Positions 1 to 5,360 of a stretch of DNA of 8,352 nucleotides are shown in pieces. The translations under genes and the position numbers were made by a program. Under the pieces are notes generated by a model that saw only the letters and a program-made list of their open reading frames with translations, searched no databases and had not been told where the DNA came from. Source of the DNA: Caulobacteraceae bacterium (GTDB lineage Bacteria; Pseudomonadota; Alphaproteobacteria; Caulobacterales; Caulobacteraceae); assembly GCA_947479185.1 (NCBI GenBank), contig CANJYY010000095.1, positions 1 through 8,352 of the forward strand. Direction: 5' to 3'. Position 1 is the first letter of the stretch. The number at the start of each line of letters is the position of its first letter.

Positions 1-577
1 AGCTGATCTTTTCGACCTGGCTGTATTCCAGCTCGACCGGCGTCGCGCGGCCGAAGATCGAGACCGCCACGTGCAGGCGGGCGCGGTCTTCGTCGACCTG
101 CTCGACCGTGCCGTTGAAGCTGGCGAACGGACCGTCGGTGACGCGCACCTGCTCGCCGATCTCGAAGCTGATCGTGGGCTTGGGACGCTCGACGCCCTCT
201 TCGATCGCGCCGACGATGCGCTGGACTTCCTTTTCGGAGACCGGCATCGGCTTGGCAGCGCTGCCGAGGAAGCCCGTGACCTTCGGGGTGTTCTTGACCA
301 GGTGGTAGGCTTCGTCGGTCAGGTCCATCTTCACCAGCACGTAGCCGGGGAAGAACTTGCGCTCGGAATTGACCTTCCGGCCGCGGCGGACTTCCACCAC
401 GTCTTCGGTCGGCACGAGGATTTCCGAGAAGCAGTCTTCCAGACCCTGGTTCTTGGCCTGGTCGCGGATGTGCTCGGCCACCTTCTTCTCGAAGTTCGAG
501 TAGGCGTGGACGATGTACCACTTGTGGTGCGGATTGGACGGGGCCTTCACGACGGCCTCGGCGGTCTGGGTGGTCAT
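1..577 (-). CDS. nusG: Transcription termination/antitermination factor NusG (3' end cut by window edge)
   Basis: NusG binds the RNA polymerase clamp, promotes processive elongation, and links polymerase to Rho or to the ribosome in the cytoplasm. Read on the minus strand from the ATG at 577-575, 192 codons are visible before the left edge. An NGN domain occupies about residues 19-123: KWYIVHAYSNFEKK at 19-32 and FFPGYVLVKM at 75-84, the hydrophobic strand typical of the family. A KOW domain follows at about 139-190, with GEQVRVTDGPFASFNG and later EYSQVEKI near its end. Bacterial NusG is usually about 175-190 residues, so only a few codons should be missing. The start lies 4 nt after the secE stop, which fits co-transcription and possibly translational coupling; the SD is weak (GGGAT inside the end of secE). 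The secE-nusG order is classical, and rplK is expected next, outside the window. Identity is not in doubt; the exact C-terminus is not visible. Confidence 0.97.
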   Translation of the reverse strand, partial: MTTQTAEAVVKAPSNPHHKWYIVHAYSNFEKKVAEHIRDQAKNQGLEDCFSEILVPTEDVVEVRRGRKVNSERKFFPGYVLVKMDLTDEAYHLVKNTPKVTGFLGSAAKPMPVSEKEVQRIVGAIEEGVERPKPTISFEIGEQVRVTDGPFASFNGTVEQVDEDRARLHVAVSIFGRATPVELEYSQVEKIS

Positions 578-581
578 GGCG

Positions 582-893
582 TTATCCCGCGTTCGCGAGT
601 TTGAGGAGCATCGCGACGCCGGCGCTGAGCAGCCAGTCCACCACGAAGAAGAACAGGGCCGCGATAACGACCATGATGAAGACCATCACCGAGGTGATCC
701 AGGTCTCCTTGCGGCTGGTCCAGGTGATCTTGCGGGCCTCGGCGCGGACCTCACGGAAGAACTGCACCGGATTGAACGGTTTCTTCGGCGCGGCGGGCGC
801 CGCGGCGGCCTGTCCAGCAGGCGCGGCGACGACGGCGGCGGCCTTTGCGGCGCGCTGTTTCATCGCGGCGAGATTGCCCGTTTTCTTTGCCAT
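582..893 (-). CDS. secE: Preprotein translocase subunit SecE
   Basis: SecE is the essential small subunit of the SecYEG inner-membrane channel, clamping the two halves of SecY. The call uses the ATG at 893-891, giving 103 aa. Residues 1-40 are an Ala/Lys/Pro-rich extension that looks disordered. The conserved amphipathic stretch is at about 43-65 (VQFFREVRAEARKITWTSRKE), with the family's characteristic Arg-Lys-x-x-Trp-x-x-Arg-Lys-Glu pattern. It is followed by one transmembrane helix at about 65-88. This single-TM form is normal outside the enterobacteria, whose SecE has three TM segments. A longer reading from an in-frame GTG/ATG-like position near 935 would start inside the upstream hairpins and adds residues without family character, so I prefer 893. 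No good SD precedes the ATG; a 7-bp hairpin (901-917) occupies that place. The gene lies between tRNA-Trp and nusG in one leftward unit. Confidence 0.95.
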   Translation of the reverse strand: MAKKTGNLAAMKQRAAKAAAVVAAPAGQAAAAPAAPKKPFNPVQFFREVRAEARKITWTSRKETWITSVMVFIMVVIAALFFFVVDWLLSAGVAMLLKLANAG

Positions 894-953
894 AGGACGG
901 GTTGAAACTCTTTCAACTGGCCGAAGCGCGACCATCGCGCCCCGTATATAGGG
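894..953 (-). other. tRNA-Trp/secE leader with two tandem hairpins
   Basis: This 60-nt spacer between the encoded CCA of tRNA-Trp and the secE start holds two perfect inverted repeats. At 926-940 GCGCGA pairs with TCGCGC around a 3-nt loop. At 901-917 GTTGAAA pairs with TTTCAAC around a 3-nt loop. The second ends 7 nt before the secE ATG and so covers the usual ribosome-binding position. Neither is followed by a T-tract, so they do not look like intrinsic terminators. They may protect or position the mRNA 5' end left after tRNA processing, or tune secE translation; this is inference. A TATATA at 945-950 could pass for a -10 box, but I see no -35 partner at the right distance. Confidence 0.6.
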
Positions 954-1029
954 TGGCAGGAGTGGAGGGACTCGAACCCACGACTTTCGGTTTTGGAGAC
1001 CGACGCTCTACCAGCTGAGCTACACTCCT
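954..1029 (-). tRNA. trnW: tRNA-Trp (anticodon CCA), 3' CCA encoded
   Basis: This tRNA decodes UGG. Read on the minus strand, the 76-nt molecule folds as a standard cloverleaf. The acceptor stem is AGGAGTG/CACTCCT (1029-1023 with 964-958), all seven pairs canonical. The D stem is GCTC/GAGC and the anticodon stem is TCGGT/ACCGA. The anticodon loop is CTCCAAA, with anticodon CCA at 986-984. A 5-nt variable loop and the TTCGAGT T-loop follow. The discriminator is G (957), as expected for tRNA-Trp, and CCA is encoded at 956-954. The T stem, GTGGG/CCCTC, has one U-U mismatch (50-64 in standard numbering). It is the first gene of the unit leading into secE and nusG and lies about 60 nt behind a strong promoter. 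Confidence 0.98.
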
Positions 1030-1174
1030 CCAGGAACGCCAAGAACGCCCGAGGGACTCCCCTGAGGCGCGCCCGGCCGACCGGAAGCCGCGCGATGTAG
1101 CAGGAGGCGCCTTTCGGGGCAAGCGGAGCGATCCATCTTCACGGGCGTTTCCCCGTCTCCAGTCCGGAGGCGCC
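1030..1174. other. Divergent intergenic region between tRNA-Trp and the 53-aa ORF
   Basis: This 145-nt spacer holds the leftward tRNA-Trp promoter (1094-1122) and the rightward ribosome binding site GGAGG (1166-1170). A short inverted repeat, ACGGG/CCCGT with a 6-nt loop at about 1140-1155, lies between them; it is only 5 bp and not followed by a T-run. I could not find a convincing rightward promoter for the small ORF. Confidence 0.5.
1094..1122 (-). promoter_or_regulatory. Housekeeping sigma-type promoter for tRNA-Trp-secE-nusG
   Basis: On the minus strand, TTGCCCC (1122-1116) is followed after exactly 14 nt by GCTACATC (1101-1094). The second element matches all eight positions of the Caulobacter sigma-73 -10 consensus GCtANAWC, and the spacer lies in the known 10-14 nt range. 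The -35 element keeps TTG and the final C/G position. Transcription would start near 1087, giving a leader of about 58 nt before the mature tRNA 5' end at 1029. This is a match by eye and was not scored against a background model. Confidence 0.72.
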
Positions 1175-1336
1175 ATGTCAGAGCCCAGAGCGAAGAACCA
1201 CGAAGTCGAGAACGAGAACCTCAAGCCCGCCGGCGACGGCGAGGCGCCCCGCCCCGCCACCGAACCGGACGGCGCGGCCGAGTCGGTCCGCACGCCGAAG
1301 ACGGAAACCGATCCAGGGTCCGGCGAACAGACGTGA
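1175..1336 (+). CDS. Small acidic, probably disordered protein (53 aa), unrecognised
   Basis: This ATG-TGA reading frame of 53 codons has a strong Shine-Dalgarno, GGAGG at 1166-1170, four bases before the ATG; few other starts in the window are as good. The protein begins MSEPRAKNHEVENENLKP and continues rich in Glu, Asp, Pro, Ala, Gly and Thr. I count 12 acidic and 6 Lys/Arg residues, no Cys, Trp, Tyr or Phe, and only a single Leu. That composition predicts an unfolded, soluble, acidic polypeptide with no signal peptide, membrane segment or known motif. Codon third positions are mostly G or C, as in the neighbouring genes. It diverges from the tRNA-Trp promoter and lies about 110 nt before fpr on the same strand. 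I cannot give a function. It could be a lineage-specific small protein or a chance ORF; the SD makes translation plausible. Confidence 0.6.
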   Translation: MSEPRAKNHEVENENLKPAGDGEAPRPATEPDGAAESVRTPKTETDPGSGEQT

Positions 1337-1444
1337 GAGGCCCGCTGATTCCCGCCTGAGACTTCCTTGCGTTGACATCATGCTGCGCCGCATCACATGG
1401 AGACCGCGGCGGCCCCGTGCGGGTCTTCAGGGAATTTCAGCGAG
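1337..1444. other. Intergenic region upstream of fpr
   Basis: This is the 108-nt gap between the stop of the 53-aa ORF and the preferred fpr start. It contains TTGACA at 1372-1377, a perfect -35 hexamer, but no convincing -10 element at a suitable distance downstream. No terminator-like hairpin with a T-tract follows the small ORF. An in-frame ATG at 1397 would extend fpr by 16 codons but has no SD. An AGGGA at 1429-1433 is the likely, somewhat distant, ribosome-binding contact for the ATG at 1445. Confidence 0.4.
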
Positions 1445-2263
1445 ATGACGACGGCCGAAGCCCCGGCGGCGCCCGTGAAGGCGAGCCCCTTCTTCGAAGA
1501 GACCGTGCTGTGGGTGAAGCACTGGACAGACCGCCTGTTCAGCTTCGCGATCACCCGGCCGGACAGCTTCCGTTTCCGCTCCGGCGAGTTCGTGATGATC
1601 GGCCTGCCCGGCGAGGACGGCGGCAAGCCGGTTCTGCGGGCCTATTCGATCGCCAGTCCGGCCTGGTCGGAGACCATCGAGTTCCTGTCGATCAAGGTCC
1701 AGGACGGCCCCCTCACCTCCCGCCTGCAGCACATCCAGCCCGGCGACACCGTGCTGATGGGCAAAAAGCCGACCGGCACCCTGGTGCTGGACGCAGTCAA
1801 GGGCGGCAAGCGGCTGTTCCTGTTCGGCACTGGCACAGGCCTGGCGCCCTGGCTGTCGGTGGCCCGCGATCCGGACGCCTTCTCGCGCTTCGAGAAGATC
1901 TATGTCTGCCACGGCGTGCGCCAGGTCAGCGAACTGGCCTACCGTGACCTGTTCACCGCCGAGATCCACGACGATCCGCTGGTCGGCGACGAGGCGAAGA
2001 CCCAGCTGGTCTACTATCCGACCGTGACCCGCGAGCCGTTCGAGCATCAGGGCCGGTTCCCCGACCTGATCAACTCCGGCCAGTTCTTCCGCGACCTCGG
2101 CATCCCGGAGGATCGCTTCAATCCGGCCGAGGACCGCGTGATGCTCTGCGGCAGCATGGAGTTCATCAAGGACATGGCGGCGGTGATGGAGAGCCAGGGC
2201 ATGACCGAGGGCTCAAATGCCGAACCCGGCGACTACGTCCTCGAACGGGCCTTTGTCGGCTAA
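1445..2263 (+). CDS. fpr: Ferredoxin/flavodoxin-NADP+ reductase (Fpr type)
   Basis: This cytoplasmic FAD enzyme moves electrons between NADPH and ferredoxin or flavodoxin, feeding reductive and oxidative-stress pathways. The 272-aa protein has the two expected domains. The FAD domain carries RAYSIAS at 65-71 (the Arg-x-Tyr-Ser FAD motif) and a conserved GPLTSRL at 88-94. The NADP domain has GTGTGLAPW at 128-136 and CGSMEF at 235-240. The end, YVLERAFVG, matches the bacterial Fpr subclass, whose C-terminus stacks over the flavin. Length is normal for that subclass (about 255-275). I chose ATG 1445 over ATG 1397: the extra 16 residues look unlike the family, and an AGGGA sits upstream of 1445. 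The last 47 nt overlap moeA, so the two are probably co-transcribed. The in vivo partner (ferredoxin or flavodoxin) cannot be told from the sequence. Confidence 0.95.
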   Translation: MTTAEAPAAPVKASPFFEETVLWVKHWTDRLFSFAITRPDSFRFRSGEFVMIGLPGEDGGKPVLRAYSIASPAWSETIEFLSIKVQDGPLTSRLQHIQPGDTVLMGKKPTGTLVLDAVKGGKRLFLFGTGTGLAPWLSVARDPDAFSRFEKIYVCHGVRQVSELAYRDLFTAEIHDDPLVGDEAKTQLVYYPTVTREPFEHQGRFPDLINSGQFFRDLGIPEDRFNPAEDRVMLCGSMEFIKDMAAVMESQGMTEGSNAEPGDYVLERAFVG

Positions 2264-3464
2264 CCCCATCCGCGGCCCCCGCAACCTGAGCGTCGAGGAC
2301 GCCCGGGCGCGGATGCTCGCGCGCGCCGCGGCCCTGCCGGCGGAAACCATCGGCGTGGTCGAAGCCGACGGCCGGGTGCTGGCCGAGACCATCACCGCGA
2401 TCCGCGACCAGCCGCCGTTCGATGCCTCGGCCATGGACGGCTGGGCGGTGAAGCGCGCCGATGTCGGCCACGCCGTCAGCCTGACCATCGCCGGCGAGAG
2501 CGCGGCCGGGCGTGGCTATGAACCCGTGCTGCAGGCCGGCGAGGCCGTGCGCATCTTCACCGGTGCGCCGGTTCCGGCCGGCGCCGATCTGGTGGTCATC
2601 CAGGAAAACGCCGAGCGCGACGGCGATCACGTGCGCCTGGGCCCGGCCGGCGACGGCGGGAGCAACGTCCGCCCCCGCGGCGGAGACTTCCGGGCCGGGG
2701 CGGTTCTGCTGGAGCCCGGCGTCCGGCTCGACCCCTGGCGGCTGTCGCTGGCGGCGGCGGCGGGCCGGGCCGAGGTCAAGGTCGCGCGGCGGCCCCGCGT
2801 CGCGGTGCTGGCGACCGGCGAGGAACTGGCCGCGCCCGGCGGCGAGGCGGGACCGTTCCAGATCTATGAATCCGGCGGCGCCGGCCTGCTGCCGATGATC
2901 CGCCGCTGGGGCGGGCTGCCGACGCGCCTCGCCCCGGCCGGCGATACCCTGGAAGCCATCGTCGCCGCCGTGCGCGATATCGACGCCGAGGTGATCGTCA
3001 CCGTCGGCGGCGCCTCGGTCGGCGACTACGATCTGGTCAAGCCGGCCCTGGCGACCCTGGGGCTCGAGCTCGACATCGAGACGATCAATGTGCGGCCCGG
3101 CAAGCCGACCTGGTTCGGCCGGCTCGGGGACAGCCGGCTGGTGCTCGGTCTGCCCGGCAACCCGGCTTCGGCCTTTGTCTGCGCCGAACTGTTCCTCAAG
3201 CCGCTGGTGCTGGCCCTGCAAGGCGCGGAGCAGCCGCACCGGATGGACACAGCCCCGCTGGCGGTCGCCCTGCCCGCCAACGGCCCGCGTGAGCACTGGA
3301 TGCGCGCCCGGCTGGGCCCGGACGGCGTGACGCCGTTCCCGGATCAGGACTCCTCGCTGGTGACCGTGTTCGCCGCGGCGGACGCGCTGCTGCGACGGCT
3401 CCCCGGCGCGCCCGCGGCCGTGGCGGGCGCGACCATGGACATCCTCAGGCTGGATCGGGCCTAG
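2217..3464 (+). CDS. moeA: Molybdopterin molybdenumtransferase MoeA
   Basis: MoeA inserts molybdate into adenylylated molybdopterin, the last common step of molybdenum cofactor synthesis, in the cytoplasm. The 415-aa protein has normal family length (about 400-415). Visible motifs: PPFDASAMDGWAV at 66-78 (active-site loop), FTGAPVPAGAD at 114-124, ATGEEL at 199-204 opening the MoaB/Mog-like domain, GGASVGDYD at 264-272, RPGKP at 293-297 and GLPGNPAS at 311-318. The C-terminal beta-barrel domain spans about 345-410. The position where many MoeA proteins have IYDSN or IYDTN reads IYESG (216-220). The ATG at 2217 lies inside fpr. GAGGG at 2207-2211 precedes it by a good distance, so this start is favoured over a TTG at 2253. 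The overlap suggests translational coupling to fpr. A link between reductase and cofactor supply is possible but not shown. No other Moco genes are in the window. Confidence 0.95.
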   Translation: MPNPATTSSNGPLSANPIRGPRNLSVEDARARMLARAAALPAETIGVVEADGRVLAETITAIRDQPPFDASAMDGWAVKRADVGHAVSLTIAGESAAGRGYEPVLQAGEAVRIFTGAPVPAGADLVVIQENAERDGDHVRLGPAGDGGSNVRPRGGDFRAGAVLLEPGVRLDPWRLSLAAAAGRAEVKVARRPRVAVLATGEELAAPGGEAGPFQIYESGGAGLLPMIRRWGGLPTRLAPAGDTLEAIVAAVRDIDAEVIVTVGGASVGDYDLVKPALATLGLELDIETINVRPGKPTWFGRLGDSRLVLGLPGNPASAFVCAELFLKPLVLALQGAEQPHRMDTAPLAVALPANGPREHWMRARLGPDGVTPFPDQDSSLVTVFAAADALLRRLPGAPAAVAGATMDILRLDRA

Positions 3465-3537
3465 CCACGGGCGGATCGCGAACATGAGCCCGCCAGCTTA
3501 GGCCGATGTTCACGAACCTGTGGTTGAATGTCACATA
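3465..3537. other. moeA-kinase spacer with inverted repeat
   Basis: This 73-nt gap contains GCGAACAT at 3478-3485 and ATGTTCAC at 3506-3513, which are inverted with 7 of 8 positions matching and separated by 20 nt. The right arm is also part of GTTC-AC-GAAC (3508-3517), a second small inverted repeat. This could be a binding site for a dimeric regulator acting on the kinase gene. It is not a LexA box of the alphaproteobacterial GTTC-N7-GTTC direct-repeat kind. A CATAAT at 3534-3539 resembles a -10 box but has only a poor -35 partner (TTCACG at 3510-3515). I see no intrinsic terminator for moeA. Confidence 0.35.
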
Positions 3538-5343
3538 ATGACAAGGCAATCCCCTACAGCAGACGGCCTGAGGCTCGGCGACTACGTCCAGCACTATCGG
3601 GGCATGAACCTGGTGCGCTTCGCGATGGCGCTCGGGCTCACCGGCCTGCTGGCGACCGTGGCGCCGCTCGGCTTCACCATCAGCTTCGGACTGCTGCATC
3701 TGGCGCTCTATGCCTGCCTCGCCTGGGCCGTCGAGGTCGCGGCGCGCAAGCCCGATCCGGGCGTCGCCCTGCGGGACCTGACGGTTCGAACCGGCCTGAT
3801 CATCTTCCTCGTCTCCCTGCATGCCTGCTGGATGGCCATGGAGGTTCGCGGCGCGGCAACCTCCTCGGTCGTGCGCACCGAATCCGGACTGCTGATCATC
3901 GGCGTGCTGATGTTCACCGCCCTGCAGGTGCACATGAGCCGGGTGGGCTACGTCGCGGCCATCATTCCCTCGATCGGCTCCATGCTGTGGATCGGCATCG
4001 ACCAGAAGCAGCAGATGCCCAGCGCCCATTTCGGCGCGGCCGTTCTGGTGTTCGTGGTCGCGGTCGTCGCCGCCAGCTGGCGCCAGCAGTCAACGGACCG
4101 CGCCCTGTGGAAGGTCCGGCTGGCGCTGGAGGAAAAGAACGCGGCCCTGACCGCGCTGGTCGCGGAGGCCGAAGCCGCCCGCGCCCAGGCCGAGGCCGCC
4201 AACCGGGCCAAGTCGGACTTCCTGGCCATGACCAGCCACGAGATCCGCACACCGCTGAACGCCGTGCTCGGCCTGACCGAGGCGCTTAACCGCACGCCGC
4301 TGACCAACCCCCAGAAGGAGATGGCCGCAGGCGTGCTTGACGCGGGCGCCCTGCTCAAGCGTCTTCTGGACGCGGTGCTCGACATCACCCGCATCGAGGC
4401 CGGCAAGATGTCGGTCGAGTCCAATCCCGTCGACCTGCATCGGCTGGCGGCGACCGTCGTCCGGATCTGGGCGCCGCGGGCGAGCGAGCGCGGCGTGTCG
4501 CTGGTGCTGGATGCCGACGGGCTGCCTTCCCCCTGTGGCGTGCTGACGGACGGGGCCAAGATCGAGCAGGCGCTGGTCAACCTGCTGTCCAACGCGGTCA
4601 AGTTCAGCCCGCGCGGCGGGACCGTGACCATCCGCCTGACGGCCGCCGCCCGGGACGGCGCGCTCGCCGTCACCGCGGAAGTCCTGGACCAGGGCAATGG
4701 CGTGCCGGTCGAAGACCGGCTGCGCATCTTCCAGACCTTCGAGCAGACCCATGAAGGCCGCGCCCTTGGCGGCGCGGGCCTGGGCCTGGCCATCAGCGCC
4801 GGCAACATGGCGCTGATCGGGGGGACCATCTCGGTCGACGACGCGCCGGATGGCGGGGCAGCCTTCCGCTTCGCGTTCGACGCGCCCACGGCGGAGGTCG
4901 CCGACGCGGCCGCGACCGATCACAGCGCGCCGGTGCTGGACGACGAGCGCCCCCTGCGGGTGCTGGCGGCCGAGGACAACGTCGCCAACCGCCATGTGCT
5001 GCGCGTGCTGCTCGAACCGCTGTCGGTCGATCTGACTCTGGTCGAGAACGGTCGCGAGGCGCTCGAGGCGATGGCCGCGGAAGCGTTCGACATCGTCCTG
5101 ATGGACGCCAACATGCCGGTCATGGACGGCCTGGACGCCCTGCGCGCCATCCGCGCCGGCGGCGGGCCCGGCGCGGCGACGCCGGTCTGGATGCTGACCG
5201 CCAACGTCTTCGAGGAGGACGTGGCCCGCTACCGCAACGCCGGCGCCGATGGCGTGGTGCGCAAACCGATCGACCTGGCCGAACTGTTCGCCGCCCTGTC
5301 GGACGCCTCGGCGCGGGCGACGCTGAATGCCGTCGCGGCCTGA
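3538..5343 (+). CDS. Hybrid sensor histidine kinase with six-TM N-terminus and receiver domain
   Basis: This inner-membrane two-component kinase should autophosphorylate on His and pass the phosphate to its own receiver Asp. In the 601-aa reading, about six hydrophobic segments lie at residues 27-45, 50-67, 85-101, 116-132, 137-154 and 164-180, with no large periplasmic loop. An Ala/Glu coiled coil spans about 186-224. The DHp domain has SHEIRTPLN with His 234. The ATPase domain shows NLLSNAVKFS (N box, 348-357), DQGNG (384-388), FQTFEQ (F box, 398-403) and GGAGLGLA (411-418). The receiver spans about 473-590, with acidic pair Glu479/Asp480, phospho-acceptor Asp523, Thr554 and Lys575, all intact. 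No PAS or GAF domain is visible. The start is uncertain: GTG 3520, ATG 3538 and ATG 3604 are all possible and none has a good SD. The first codons after 3538 are unusually rich in A/T at third positions. No response regulator or phosphotransferase lies nearby, so the signal and output are unknown. Confidence 0.92.
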   Translation: MTRQSPTADGLRLGDYVQHYRGMNLVRFAMALGLTGLLATVAPLGFTISFGLLHLALYACLAWAVEVAARKPDPGVALRDLTVRTGLIIFLVSLHACWMAMEVRGAATSSVVRTESGLLIIGVLMFTALQVHMSRVGYVAAIIPSIGSMLWIGIDQKQQMPSAHFGAAVLVFVVAVVAASWRQQSTDRALWKVRLALEEKNAALTALVAEAEAARAQAEAANRAKSDFLAMTSHEIRTPLNAVLGLTEALNRTPLTNPQKEMAAGVLDAGALLKRLLDAVLDITRIEAGKMSVESNPVDLHRLAATVVRIWAPRASERGVSLVLDADGLPSPCGVLTDGAKIEQALVNLLSNAVKFSPRGGTVTIRLTAAARDGALAVTAEVLDQGNGVPVEDRLRIFQTFEQTHEGRALGGAGLGLAISAGNMALIGGTISVDDAPDGGAAFRFAFDAPTAEVADAAATDHSAPVLDDERPLRVLAAEDNVANRHVLRVLLEPLSVDLTLVENGREALEAMAAEAFDIVLMDANMPVMDGLDALRAIRAGGGPGAATPVWMLTANVFEEDVARYRNAGADGVVRKPIDLAELFAALSDASARATLNAVAA

Positions 5344-5347
5344 TCGT

Positions 5348-5360
5348 CTTTCAGTGAAAG
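5348..5360. repeat. 13-nt palindrome at the junction of convergent genes
   Basis: CTTTCA-G-TGAAAG is a perfect 6-bp inverted repeat around one central base. It covers the stop codon of dnaE2 (5353-5351) and the 7-nt gap between it and the kinase stop. As RNA it would form only a 5-bp stem with a 3-nt loop and has no T-tract, so it is at best a weak bidirectional terminator. Confidence 0.3.

Noticed and set aside
71..604. A 177-codon + strand frame opposite nusG
   Set aside because: The minus strand encodes clear NusG with NGN and KOW domains; the + strand product has no family resemblance.
901..917. Intrinsic terminator after tRNA-Trp
   Set aside because: The stem is A/T-rich and only 7 bp, with no following U-tract, and it lies directly before the essential secE, which needs read-through.
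913..1293. Minus strand frames running through tRNA-Trp and its promoter
   Set aside because: They cross a structured tRNA gene and promoter; translations such as the SRGFESLHSCH type are well-known spurious products of tRNA sequence.
1397..1399. ATG 1397 as the start of fpr
   Set aside because: No SD precedes it, and the 16 extra residues are unlike Fpr N-termini. ATG 1445 gives a normal length and has an upstream AGGGA.
2166..3485. A 439-codon minus strand open frame opposite moeA
   Set aside because: It is a shadow of moeA, with low-complexity Arg/Gly/Gln/Ala content, no SD and no recognisable domain.
3480..3517. LexA/SOS box upstream of the kinase
   Set aside because: Half-sites GAAC and GTTC are present but inverted and wrongly spaced for the direct repeat GTTC-N7-GTTC used by alphaproteobacterial LexA.
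3948..4995. Two long minus strand frames (313 and 301 codons) opposite the histidine kinase
   Set aside because: Both mirror the kinase coding sequence; the Ser/Arg/Ala-rich and Gly/Arg-rich products are typical antisense artefacts of high-GC genes.
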